Below are positions 5,492 through 12,985 of a DNA stretch of 13,969 bases, piece after piece (positions within the stretch are counted from its first letter, which is position 1; the number at the start of each line of letters is the position of its first letter). The notes below the pieces were generated by a model. The model was given only the letters and a program-made list of their open reading frames with translations, did not search any database and was not told the DNA's origin. Origin of the DNA: Pseudomonadota bacterium (GTDB taxonomy: Bacteria > Pseudomonadota > Alphaproteobacteria > CACIAM-22H2); the NCBI GenBank assembly GCA_020161965.1, contig JAIUNH010000042.1:1-13969 (forward strand), given 5' to 3'. The position numbers and the translations under genes were made by a program.

Positions 5492-7414
5492 ATGCGCGCA
5501 CGCGCGTCATTCGGCATTGGCTTTCGAATCGCGGCGAGCTACGCGCTGATTTTGTGCGTGCTCGCGATCGCGGGCTGGGTCGGCTATGTCGGGCTTTACG
5601 ACGCGCGCGGCTTGTTCGGCCAGGTCGATGCCGCCAACCGCAGCGTCATCCGCGCCGCCCAATTGAACGCCGACTTCCAGGAACTGCGCCGCTTGGTTCA
5701 GGCCCACGCCGCACGCGGCGGCGAGGGCCTGCGCGAGCGGATCGCCGACCGGGCGACGTTGCTGGGTGTCGAACTGGAACGGCTGGAAGCGAACGAAACC
5801 ACCCCCGGCGCCCGGGCGGCGCTCGCGCGGTTGCTACCCGAATACGCGCGCTACCGCGACAGCGCACACAAGCTGGTCGAGTTGCGCCACGACTACGAAG
5901 TCGCCGTGAACGGCGGGCTGGAGCCGACGGCGCTGACCGCGCGCCAGTCCCTGACCGCCGCCTTCGAAACGGCCGTCGCGACCGGCGCGCCCCCATTGAT
6001 GCGCGAACTGGGCCGCGCGCAGGACAATCTGGGCATCGCCCGGGTGCGCATCGCGCGCTTCCTGGCCGATCCCACCCAGGCCTATATGCTGCACGCGATC
6101 GAGGCGCTCGAAGCGTTGAACGAGAACCTTGTCCATGCGGGCGCAATCGCGACCGGCGATACGGCGGCAGCGCTGGCGGCGGCGAATATGTCGATCGCGC
6201 CGTTGCAGCGCCTGCTGATCGAGGCGGGCGACGTGGCGCTGCGCATCGAAGCGCTGCTGCGCGTGGGCGAACAGGATCTGGCCGATACGATCGGTCAGAA
6301 TCTGGATCAGCTTTTCTTGCGTGAAGTCGACGCCTCGCAAGCCACGAGCGACGCGGTCGACGCCACCGTCACCGGCACGGCGACGACGATCGCGCTGATC
6401 TCGTTCGCGGCCCTGCTGGCGGGGTTGCTGGTGGCCTTCCTGGTCGCGCGCAACATCACGCGCCCCTTGGCCGACATGACGACGGCGATGCGCCGCTTGG
6501 CCGGCGACGAAATCGACGTCACGATCCCGGCCCGGCATCGGCACGACGAGATCGGGCAGATGGCGCAAGCCGTCGAAGTGTTCCGCGACAACGCGCATCG
6601 CGTGCGCAAGATGGCGGCCGAACACGACGCGCTGGAAGCGCAAGCCGCCGAGGACCGCCGCGTGGCGATGGCGCAATTGCGCGACGCGTTGAACCGCGCG
6701 GAAAGTGCCGACCGCGCCAAGGGCGCCTTCCTGGGCCGCATGAGCCACGAATTGCGCACGCCGCTCAACGCCATCATCGGCTTCGCCGAGTTGATGACGC
6801 ATAAGGTGATGGGCCCGATCCCCGATATCTATGCGAACTACGCGCGCGACATCATCGATAGCGGGCGGCATTTGCTGGCGCTGGTCGAACGCGTGCTGGA
6901 GGTCTCGCGCCTGGGCGGCGCGGCGCGCGCCCTCGAAGCGGCGCCGATCGATCTCGATCTTCTGCGGCGCGACGCGGTGCGCCTGGCCGCCAAAGATATC
7001 GCAAAGGCGGAGGCGATCGTCGAAATGTCGGGCGCGCCCGTCCGGGCGATCGGCGATCCCGTGGCCGTCCGGCAGATTTTGGTCAATCTCGTCGCCAACG
7101 CGGCGCGCCACGGGCGGCGCGGCGGCAAGATCGATATCCGTTTGGGCGAATGCCAAAGCGGCCAAGCGCAAATCGCCGTGCTCAACGACGGCAAGCCGGT
7201 CGACGAAGCGATTTTGCGCGGCCTCGGCACGCCGTTCATCGGCGGCGGCCGCTCGGAAATCGCGGGCGGCGGGGCCGGTCTCGGCCTTGCGATATCGGTG
7301 GAGCTTGCGCGCCTGATGGGCGGGTCGCTGACGCTTTCCAACACGCAAGCGGGCGTGTGCGCGGAACTGACCCTGCCCGCCTCGCAGGAACGGCCCGTTC
7401 CCGCCGCCGCTTAG
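5492..7414 (+). CDS. Membrane sensor histidine kinase with large helical periplasmic domain
   Basis: A 640-residue inner-membrane kinase. Transmembrane segment 1 is at about 14-34 and segment 2 at about 297-319. They enclose ~260 periplasmic residues that look almost entirely helical, similar in size to HBM-type (helical bimodular) sensors; that assignment is inference. HAMP follows (320-372). The HisKA domain has H419 in MSHELRTPLNAIIGF. The ATPase domain has the N box with N532 and N536 in QILVNLVANAARHG, an F-box-like GTPF (579-582) and the G2 motif GAGLGLAI (594-601). The G1 box reads LNDGKPVDE, lacking the usual second glycine. The start is supported by AGGAG 5 nt upstream. No response regulator is adjacent on the same strand. 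The TAG stop interlocks with the chvG stop. Confidence 0.92.
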   Translation: MRARASFGIGFRIAASYALILCVLAIAGWVGYVGLYDARGLFGQVDAANRSVIRAAQLNADFQELRRLVQAHAARGGEGLRERIADRATLLGVELERLEANETTPGARAALARLLPEYARYRDSAHKLVELRHDYEVAVNGGLEPTALTARQSLTAAFETAVATGAPPLMRELGRAQDNLGIARVRIARFLADPTQAYMLHAIEALEALNENLVHAGAIATGDTAAALAAANMSIAPLQRLLIEAGDVALRIEALLRVGEQDLADTIGQNLDQLFLREVDASQATSDAVDATVTGTATTIALISFAALLAGLLVAFLVARNITRPLADMTTAMRRLAGDEIDVTIPARHRHDEIGQMAQAVEVFRDNAHRVRKMAAEHDALEAQAAEDRRVAMAQLRDALNRAESADRAKGAFLGRMSHELRTPLNAIIGFAELMTHKVMGPIPDIYANYARDIIDSGRHLLALVERVLEVSRLGGAARALEAAPIDLDLLRRDAVRLAAKDIAKAEAIVEMSGAPVRAIGDPVAVRQILVNLVANAARHGRRGGKIDIRLGECQSGQAQIAVLNDGKPVDEAILRGLGTPFIGGGRSEIAGGGAGLGLAISVELARLMGGSLTLSNTQAGVCAELTLPASQERPVPAAA

Positions 7415-9072
7415 GCGACCGGCAGTTTGATCGTGAAGCGAGCGCCTTGTTGTTCGAGGCGGTTCGACGCCGCGATCGTGCCGCCATGCGCTTCGATGAT
7501 TTGGCGCGAGATCGAAAGCCCGAGCCCCGAATGGGTGCCGAATTTCTCGTTCGCCGGACGCTCGGAATAGAAACGATCGAAGATCGCTTCCAGCTTGTCT
7601 TCGGGAATGCCGGGGCCTTCGTCGTCGATGCGCACGACGATCCAGGCGCGATCGCGCGCCACGCTGACGCGGATATCGGCCCCCGGCGGCGAGAAGGATT
7701 GCGCGTTGCCGATGACGTTGCGGAAAACCTGCGTCAAACGGTCGGCGACGCCCGACACGAACAGACCGCCGCCCGCCGGGCCGTCATAGACGGGCTTGGC
7801 TTGGCCTTCCTTGGCGACGGCGGCGAGCGCGTCGCACAGACCTTCGAGCAACGCGGCGACGTCGAGCGTTTCGGCGTCGGCGCGCGACAATTCGGCGTCG
7901 AGGCGCGAGGCGCCCGAAATATCGGTGATCAGGCGATCGAGGCGCTGCACGTCGTCGAGCACGATCGCCATCAGCTTTTCGCGCACCGCCGGATCGGGCA
8001 CGCGCGCCGCCGTTTCGACGGCCGATTTCAGCGAGGTCAGCGGGTTCTTGAGCTCGTGCGCCACGTCGGCGGCGAAACGGTCGATCGAATCGAGACGGCG
8101 GGCGAGCGCTTCGGTCATCGCGCGCAGACTGGCCGACAAATCGCCGATCTCGTCGCCGCGTTTGGAAAGATCGGGAATCGCGGTGGCGAGCGCCAGCCCC
8201 GCCCCCAGCGTGCCGCCGATCCCCTGGCCGCCGATCGACGTACGCCCGCCCAAGCGCACGCGCTCGGCCGCGCGCGCGAGGCGGCGGATCGGACGCGCGA
8301 TCGTGCCCGCAAGATAAAGCGAGATCAGCACCGTGATCGCCAGCACGCCGGCGGTCAGATGCAGAATATCGCGCCGCACAGCACGCAAACTGTTCTCGAC
8401 ATTGAGCCCGTCGCTGGTGAGCTGTAAGGCACCCAGCACCTGACGGAAACGCTGCACGGGCACGGCGACCGAAATCGACAAATGCCCGCCGCCGTCGCGT
8501 CTTATGGCGGAGCCCGTTTCGCCGCCGAGTGCGGCGACCGCTTCCTCGTAATCGCGCGCACTAGTTTGCGCACGCTCGCGATAGAGCGGCAGATCCAATT
8601 CCGCCGGGCCGATGCCGCCGGTCAGCAGATCGATCGCCGCATCCAACGCGTGTTGCAGCACGTTGGGCGGCGCGCCGGGCGGCAGCAGAATGTCGATATC
8701 GACCGAGAACGAGCCCGAGCCCAGCGAGCGCGTATCGGCCAGCATCGTGCCGTCATAATCGTAAAGCCGCGCGCGCAAGCGGGCGGGTTCCACGAGGCGG
8801 CGCAACACTTGGCGCGACGCGTCGGGCGCCAAGCGGTCGTCGGCTTCCTCGTCGTCCGATTCGGCGATCGATACCGCCGCTTCGCCCAACGCCGCCGCGA
8901 TGATCCGGCCTTGCGTGGTCAGCGATTCCATTTCCGCCGCGATCAGGCCGCGGCGGAAATCGTCGAGATAAAGCACGCTCGCCGCCAGCAGCAGCAGCGG
9001 GACCATGTTCAGGAAAAGGATCCGCCGCGTCAGCGGCGAGAAGCGCCGGCGCGGCCCGGGACGAGCGGCCAT
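7411..9072 (-). CDS. chvG: ChvG-type sensor histidine kinase
   Basis: A 553-residue inner-membrane sensor kinase of the ChvG/ExoS family, which senses envelope stress or acid in alphaproteobacteria. The N-terminus has the family segment SPLTRRILFLNMVPLLLL, with transmembrane segment 1 at about 19-36. The periplasmic stimulus-sensing domain spans ~37-237 and segment 2 ~238-257. HAMP follows. HisKA contains H339 in VAHELKNPLTSLK. The ATPase domain has N452/N456 in RNVIGNAQSFSPPG, the G1 box DEGPGIP (484-490) and G2 GLGLSIS (516-522). A glycine-rich stretch at ~280-297 appears to enlarge HAMP compared with the family. AAAGG lies 5 nt before the ATG. It follows chvI after 22 nt, so the two are one operon. 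Confidence 0.95.
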   Translation of the reverse strand: MAARPGPRRRFSPLTRRILFLNMVPLLLLAASVLYLDDFRRGLIAAEMESLTTQGRIIAAALGEAAVSIAESDDEEADDRLAPDASRQVLRRLVEPARLRARLYDYDGTMLADTRSLGSGSFSVDIDILLPPGAPPNVLQHALDAAIDLLTGGIGPAELDLPLYRERAQTSARDYEEAVAALGGETGSAIRRDGGGHLSISVAVPVQRFRQVLGALQLTSDGLNVENSLRAVRRDILHLTAGVLAITVLISLYLAGTIARPIRRLARAAERVRLGGRTSIGGQGIGGTLGAGLALATAIPDLSKRGDEIGDLSASLRAMTEALARRLDSIDRFAADVAHELKNPLTSLKSAVETAARVPDPAVREKLMAIVLDDVQRLDRLITDISGASRLDAELSRADAETLDVAALLEGLCDALAAVAKEGQAKPVYDGPAGGGLFVSGVADRLTQVFRNVIGNAQSFSPPGADIRVSVARDRAWIVVRIDDEGPGIPEDKLEAIFDRFYSERPANEKFGTHSGLGLSISRQIIEAHGGTIAASNRLEQQGARFTIKLPVA

Positions 9073-9094
9073 GTCGGCCTTTATCTAACGAGGT

Positions 9095-9868
9095 TTACTT
9101 CTCTTTGTAGCGATAGCCGAGGCCGTAGAGCGTCTCGATCTGCGAGAACTCCGGATCGACCGATTTGAACTTCTTGCGCAGGCGCTTCACATGGCTGTCG
9201 ATCGTACGGTCGTCGACATAGATCGACTCGCCATAGGCGAGATCCATCAGCTGGTCGCGGCTTTTGACCATGCCCGGGCGCTGGGCGAGCGCCTTCAGCA
9301 GCATGAATTCGGTCACGGTCAGCGTGACCGGCGTGCCCTTCCATTCGCAGGCATGGCGTTCGACATCGAGCGTCAGATCGCCGCGCAGCATCGGCGGTTC
9401 CGCGGCCGCACCCGAGGCGGGCCCGGTGACGCCTTGGATCAGATCGCGCCGGCGCAGCAGTGCACGGATGCGTTCGACCAGCAGACGCTGCGAGAACGGC
9501 TTGGTGATGTAGTCGTCCGCGCCCATGCGCAGGCCCATCACCTGATCGACCTCGTCATCCTTCGACGTCAGGAAGATGACGGGCATCGCGGATTTCTCGC
9601 GGATGCGCTCGAGCAGCGTCATCCCGTCCATGCGCGGCATCTTGATGTCAAGCACGGCGAGATCGGCGGGATCGGCGCTCAGGGACTTCAACGCCTCGAC
9701 GCCGTCGGAGAAAGCGCGGACTTTGAAGCCCTCGGCCTCCAACAGCACCGTGACGGAGGTCAGGATGTTGCGGTCGTCGTCGACCAGAACGATGGTGCGT
9801 TGGCCCGTGGCGGCGTTCATCGGCAATTCGGTCGGGAGGGTTGCGGGTTCGAAGATCGAGAGGGACAT
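9095..9868 (-). CDS. chvI: ChvI-type response regulator (OmpR/PhoB family)
   Basis: A DNA-binding response regulator of 257 residues, partner of ChvG. The receiver has the acidic cluster D30-D32 (VLVDDDRN), phosphoacceptor D74 (AVLDIKMPRMDG), T101 (IFLTSKD) and K123 (YITKPFS). A winged-helix domain of the OmpR type occupies about 159-255, with TVTEFMLLKAL and the terminal IETLYGLGYRYKEK. I chose the ATG at 9868 because GGAAGG lies 9 nt upstream. The frame also opens at 9940, and a later ATG at 9820 has no ribosome binding site. The chosen start gives an N-terminal extension of about 24 residues before the receiver. In relatives ChvI controls exopolysaccharide, motility and envelope genes; targets here cannot be read from the sequence. 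Confidence 0.94.
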   Translation of the reverse strand: MSLSIFEPATLPTELPMNAATGQRTIVLVDDDRNILTSVTVLLEAEGFKVRAFSDGVEALKSLSADPADLAVLDIKMPRMDGMTLLERIREKSAMPVIFLTSKDDEVDQVMGLRMGADDYITKPFSQRLLVERIRALLRRRDLIQGVTGPASGAAAEPPMLRGDLTLDVERHACEWKGTPVTLTVTEFMLLKALAQRPGMVKSRDQLMDLAYGESIYVDDRTIDSHVKRLRKKFKSVDPEFSQIETLYGLGYRYKEK

Positions 9869-9890
9869 GTTTTCGGGCCTTCCGCTACCA

Positions 9891-9919
9891 ATGGTCAAGC
9901 TCGATGGTCGAGCATGGTT
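9891..9919. promoter_or_regulatory. Three ATGGTY direct repeats upstream of chvI
   Basis: On the plus strand ATGGTC occurs at 9891 and 9904 and ATGGTT at 9914, spaced 13 and 10 bp, and the first two are followed by AGC-containing repeats (ATGGTCAAGC, ATGGTCGAGC). They lie 23-51 bp upstream of the chvI start, between chvI and the divergent hugZ-like gene. Direct repeats are a common arrangement for OmpR-family regulators, so autoregulation by ChvI is possible, but I know of no matching published motif. Confidence 0.3.
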
Positions 9920-10004
9920 AGGACGTTGCGCCGCGAACATGGCGGAAAATTGACGCCCGCTTGCTCTTTTCCGGGCGCGTAAGACACGGCAAAATCACCG
10001 ACAA

Positions 10005-10748
10005 ATGACCGAAAACACGCCCCAAACGACCGAAGATTTCCTTGCTGCGGCGCGGCATCTGGTGCGCGGCCGCGACACGGCGATTCTGGCCACGCTCGCC
10101 CGGCCCGACACGCCCGAAGCGGGTGCGCCTTATGCGAGCTTGGTGCAGATCGCGTTCGATCACGACGGCGCCCCGCTGCTGCTGATTTCGGGCCTCGCCG
10201 ACCACACCAAGAATTTGCTGAACGACAAGCGCGTGTCGCTGCTGTTCGACGGCACGCAAGGCCGCGCCGAGCCGCTGACCGGCCCGCGCGTCAGCCTGAT
10301 GGGCGTGGCCACCCCAACGACCGACGCGCGCCATGCGCGCCGTTATCTTGCGCGGTTTCCGGCGGCGGAAATGTACGCAAGCTTCAAGGATTTTTCGTTC
10401 TGGCGTGTGGCGCCCGGCCGCGCGCATCAAGTTGCGGGTTTCGGCAAGATCCAGTGGTTCGAGAATTTCGCGATCGAAGCCGCACCGGCGCTGATCGACG
10501 CCGAGACCGACATCGTCGCGCATATGAATGCCGATCACGCCGACGCCGTGCAGCTTTATGCGAAGCTTGCGGGCGAAAGCGGCGACGGCTGGGTGATGAC
10601 TGGGATCGATCCCGAGGGTGCGGATATCCGCCGTCCCGAAACCGGCACCGCCGCGCGGGTCAAATTCGACAAGCGCGTGACCGACGCCGAAACGGCGCGC
10701 GTCGAACTCGTGCGCTTGGTCAAGCTTGCGCGGACAAGTATTTCTTGA
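10005..10748 (+). CDS. HugZ-family protein (FMN-binding split barrel plus DUF2470)
   Basis: A 247-residue cytoplasmic protein. Residues ~8-155 form a pyridoxamine-5'-phosphate-oxidase-like split barrel, with DTAILATL and PYASLVQIAF near the start and GFGKIQWF (145-152) near the end. Residues ~165-245 are the DUF2470 domain with HMNADHADAVQLYA (173-186). This domain order is that of the HugZ family, some members of which degrade haem for iron; others have no known substrate. I cannot tell which applies: no haem transport genes are adjacent. There is no obvious Shine-Dalgarno before the ATG. The 3' end overlaps the hydroxypyruvate isomerase gene on the other strand by 29 bp. Confidence 0.88.
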   Translation: MTENTPQTTEDFLAAARHLVRGRDTAILATLARPDTPEAGAPYASLVQIAFDHDGAPLLLISGLADHTKNLLNDKRVSLLFDGTQGRAEPLTGPRVSLMGVATPTTDARHARRYLARFPAAEMYASFKDFSFWRVAPGRAHQVAGFGKIQWFENFAIEAAPALIDAETDIVAHMNADHADAVQLYAKLAGESGDGWVMTGIDPEGADIRRPETGTAARVKFDKRVTDAETARVELVRLVKLARTSIS

Positions 10749-11508
10749 TCCAGCCAAGCCCTTCGCGCGTGGTGGTGCGTGGGCGGTATTCGCAGCCGAT
10801 CCAGCCCGCATAACCGCTGCGATCGATCAGATCGAACAGAAACGGATATGCGATCTCGTTCGTGTCGGGTTCGTTGCGCCCCGGCACGCCGGCGATCTGG
10901 ATATGGACGATATTGGCCTTGCCCGCTTCGAAGCGCCGCGCAAGCCCGCCTTCGACCATCTGGCAATGGTAGAAATCCATCTGCACGCCGAGATTGGCCG
11001 CCCCGACTTCCGCGACGATCGCGTGCGCTTGATCCTGGCGCGACAGGAAATAGCTTGGCATGTCGATCGGGTTGATCGGCTCGATCGCCAAACGCAAGCC
11101 CGCCGCCGCGGCCTGCTTGGCCGCGAGTTTGAGATTGGCGACATAGGTCGCGTGGCAGCGCTGGATATCCACGCCCGCGGGCGCGTAGCCCGACATGATA
11201 TGGACAAGCGGCGATTTCAGCGCTTGCGCGTATTCGAACGCGACGGGAAGTGTGGCGGCGAATTCGGCTTCGCGCCCCGGCAATGCGGCCAAGCCGCGCT
11301 CGCCGCCATCCCAATCGCCTGCCGGTCCGTTGACCAGCGCCACATGAACTTTCGCGGCTTGAACGGCGGCGGCAAGCTTATCCGCCGGTTGCAAATAGGG
11401 GCGCAGAAGCTCGACGCCCTTGAAACCGTCTTGCGCGGCGGCGGCGATGCGATCGATCAGCGGCAGATCGGTGTAGAGCCAATCGAGATTGGCGGAAAAA
11501 CGCGGCAT
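10720..11508 (-). CDS. hyi: Hydroxypyruvate isomerase (Hyi/OtnI family)
   Basis: A 262-residue TIM-barrel isomerase that interconverts hydroxypyruvate and tartronate semialdehyde in glyoxylate metabolism, or 2-oxo-tetronate sugars in the OtnI branch. The four metal ligands expected from E. coli Hyi are all visible: E143 in AIEPINPIDMPSYFL, D178 in QMDFYHCQ, Q204 in VHIQIAGVPGRNEPD and E240 in IGCEYRP. Length is typical. The usual partners (glyoxylate carboligase, tartronate semialdehyde reductase) are not in the window, so the exact substrate is open. GAAGG lies about 10 nt before the ATG. The gene runs convergently into the hugZ-like gene and overlaps it by 29 bp. Confidence 0.93.
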   Translation of the reverse strand: MPRFSANLDWLYTDLPLIDRIAAAAQDGFKGVELLRPYLQPADKLAAAVQAAKVHVALVNGPAGDWDGGERGLAALPGREAEFAATLPVAFEYAQALKSPLVHIMSGYAPAGVDIQRCHATYVANLKLAAKQAAAAGLRLAIEPINPIDMPSYFLSRQDQAHAIVAEVGAANLGVQMDFYHCQMVEGGLARRFEAGKANIVHIQIAGVPGRNEPDTNEIAYPFLFDLIDRSGYAGWIGCEYRPRTTTREGLGWIKKYLSAQA

Positions 11509-11560
11509 GGCGATGCGGCCTTCAAAATTCGACGCCGCACGCCGCGTTCATCACGGCGGG

Positions 11561-11590
11561 AAAAGCGCCCGGGATCCTTCGATCCCGGGC
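11561..11590 (-). terminator. Rho-independent-like terminator for the ribbon-helix-helix gene
   Basis: GCCCGGGATC (11567-11576) and GATCCCGGGC (11581-11590) form a perfect 10-bp stem with a 4-nt loop. On the minus strand the stem is followed by GCTTTTCCC, a short T-run. It lies 22 bp beyond the stop of the ribbon-helix-helix gene and upstream of hyi, so it would separate the two minus-strand transcripts. The short T-run makes it a moderate rather than strong terminator. Confidence 0.7.
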
Positions 11591-11612
11591 AGCTTAACAG
11601 GAATTCGCCGGA

Positions 11613-11930
11613 CTATTCAGCCGCGGCGAGCAGCGACAGCACGTTACCGCGACGGCCGCGGCCCCGGCCGCTGACCGCGCGCCCGACGAAGTATTCGAGC
11701 AAGGCGACGCGCAACGCCGACGACCGCGCGCGCGGACGATCGAACACGCCACGCACTTGCGCCCATTCGGCGGGCGATTGGCCTTCGAGCTTGGCCGCGT
11801 CCTGCAACGCGCGCCAGAAAGAGGGTTCGAGACGCACGGACGTGCGGCGATCGGAATCGACGCGGAAGGTACGCGGACGATTGGCGGTGATCGGCGGTTG
11901 ACGACGCTTGGTAGAACGCGAAACGGGCAT
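11613..11930 (-). CDS. Ribbon-helix-helix domain protein
   Basis: A 105-residue basic protein. Residues ~30-82 match the alphaproteobacterial ribbon-helix-helix domain (RHH_4 type): TSVRLEPSFWRALQDAA, then SPAEW, then SSALRVALLEYF. The N-terminus (1-29) is basic and proline-containing, and residues 84-98 form an arginine/glycine-rich tail (GRAVSGRGRGRRGN). Known: such proteins bind DNA as dimers, but members of this subfamily rarely have assigned targets. Inferred: a transcriptional regulator. The ATG at 11930 has GGAG 6 nt upstream; an ATG at 11993 in the same frame lacks this. It stands alone, with a terminator downstream and a 306-bp divergent region upstream. Confidence 0.82.
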   Translation of the reverse strand: MPVSRSTKRRQPPITANRPRTFRVDSDRRTSVRLEPSFWRALQDAAKLEGQSPAEWAQVRGVFDRPRARSSALRVALLEYFVGRAVSGRGRGRRGNVLSLLAAAE

Positions 11931-12236
11931 GATGTCTCCGTCGCTATGGGAAGGGTCGGACGATGGCGGGGCGGACGCTCCGCGAAGCGTCATACAGTTG
12001 TGGCGCTCATGAATACATTAGCGCCCGGCTCGCGGACGATTCCGTCCCAGCGGAAACCCGCTTCCGTCCGCGCCTTCGTATGTATGTACGGCGAATCGTA
12101 CCTTTCATCGCCGCGCGCGATGCGGGCGCTTGACGCGCGCGGCAAGCCAATGCGAGGAAAACCACCGTAAACGGCCTATTCGCGCCGCTTGCGCCCGAAT
12201 TGTCCCGAGACAACCGCTCGAATTCACAGGCCCCCT
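11931..12236. other. Divergent intergenic region between the RHH gene and tauE
   Basis: This 306-bp region separates two divergent genes and should hold both promoters. I see no convincing -35/-10 pair. It contains a cluster of complementary segments (annotated separately at 12032-12071) and, near 12085-12105, GTATGTATGTACG with a CGTAC copy 6 nt later, making a short inverted repeat. Small open frames here (for example 12007-12246 minus) have composition and residues unlike real proteins. Confidence 0.5.
12032..12071. promoter_or_regulatory. Cluster of alternative stem-loops
   Basis: GGACG (12034-12038) can pair with CGTCC at 12043-12047 across an ATTC loop. AGCGG (12049-12053) pairs with CCGCT (12058-12062) across AAAC. 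Alternatively GCGGACG (12032-12038) can pair with CGTCCGC (12065-12071) in a longer 7-bp stem that encloses the second hairpin. The two options are mutually exclusive. It lies about 165 bp before tauE and 100 bp before the RHH start on the opposite strand. In GC-rich DNA some such pairing arises by chance. Confidence 0.35.
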
Positions 12237-12983
12237 TTGCCCGCACTCGACCTCGTACTTCTTGCCGCCGTGGCGACGGCGTTGCTTGCGGGCGGACTCG
12301 TCAAGGGGATCATCGGAATCGGTACGCCGTTGGTGGTGATCCCGGTGCTGACGATCTTCGTCGACGTGAAGATCGCGGTGCAGCTGATGGCGTTGCCGCT
12401 ATTCCTGTCGAACGTGTTCCAGGGGTTTCGCGGGCGCGACACATTGGCCGTGATCGGCCGCTTGACGCCCACGACCATCGGCTTGGCGGGCGGCATCGTC
12501 ATCGGCGTGATGCTGGCCGGCAAACTGCCCGACGCGGTGCTGCTGGTCGTGGCGGGGTCGGCCGTGTGCATCGGCGCCGCCGCCACCGCCCTCGCACCCG
12601 GTTTCAAAATTCCCGCGTCGCTGGAAAAGATCGCCGGCTTCGCGGCCGGCGCCATGGGCGGCGTGCTCGGCGGCTTGACGACTTTGTTCGGGCCCGCCGT
12701 CGCGCTTTATCTGACAGGCTTGCGCCTGTCGCCGGGCGATTTCGTCAAGGCGGTGTCGATTCTCTACACGGTCGGATCGGGCAGCTTGTTCGTCGCGGTG
12801 CTGGGCGTGCAAAGCCCGGCGGGCGACACGCTGCTGCTGTCGCTCGCCGCGTGCCTGCCGCTGTTGATCGGCATGATCGCGGGGGCCCGCATACGCGGGA
12901 TGCTGCCGCAGGCGGCGTTGCGCATGTTCGTGCTCGCCGTCATTTTCATCGGCGGCGCCAACATGATCCTGCGCGGAATTTAA
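12237..12983 (+). CDS. TauE/SafE-family sulfite/anion exporter permease
   Basis: A 248-residue integral membrane protein with about seven or eight hydrophobic segments and little else. The N-terminus (PALDLVLLAAVATALLAGG followed by LVKGIIGIGTPL) and the mid-protein repeat GFAAGAMGGVLGGLTTLFGP are typical of the TauE/SafE (DUF81) family, which exports sulfite, sulfoacetate and related organic anions. I chose TTG at 12237 because the family's first helix begins there and ACAGG lies about 7 nt upstream; an earlier TTG at 12189 adds 16 residues that do not look like a signal. The neighbouring convergent soxZ suggests a link to sulfur-compound oxidation (inference). Its TAA stop is 2 nt from the soxZ stop. 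Confidence 0.88.
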   Translation: MPALDLVLLAAVATALLAGGLVKGIIGIGTPLVVIPVLTIFVDVKIAVQLMALPLFLSNVFQGFRGRDTLAVIGRLTPTTIGLAGGIVIGVMLAGKLPDAVLLVVAGSAVCIGAAATALAPGFKIPASLEKIAGFAAGAMGGVLGGLTTLFGPAVALYLTGLRLSPGDFVKAVSILYTVGSGSLFVAVLGVQSPAGDTLLLSLAACLPLLIGMIAGARIRGMLPQAALRMFVLAVIFIGGANMILRGI

Positions 12984-12985
12984 CG

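Noticed and set aside
5834..7348. A 504-codon minus-strand frame opposite the sensor kinase
   Set aside because: Composition (Arg, Gln, His, Asp-rich) is typical of the antisense of GC-rich genes, and the plus-strand frame has clear kinase motifs.
7150..8427. A 425-codon plus-strand frame opposite chvG
   Set aside because: Antisense shadow; the minus strand encodes an unambiguous ChvG with all kinase boxes.
9095..9940. Longer ChvI starting at 9940
   Set aside because: It adds 24 residues with no similarity to the family and would run through the ATGGTY repeats; the ATG at 9868 has a usable GGAAGG upstream.
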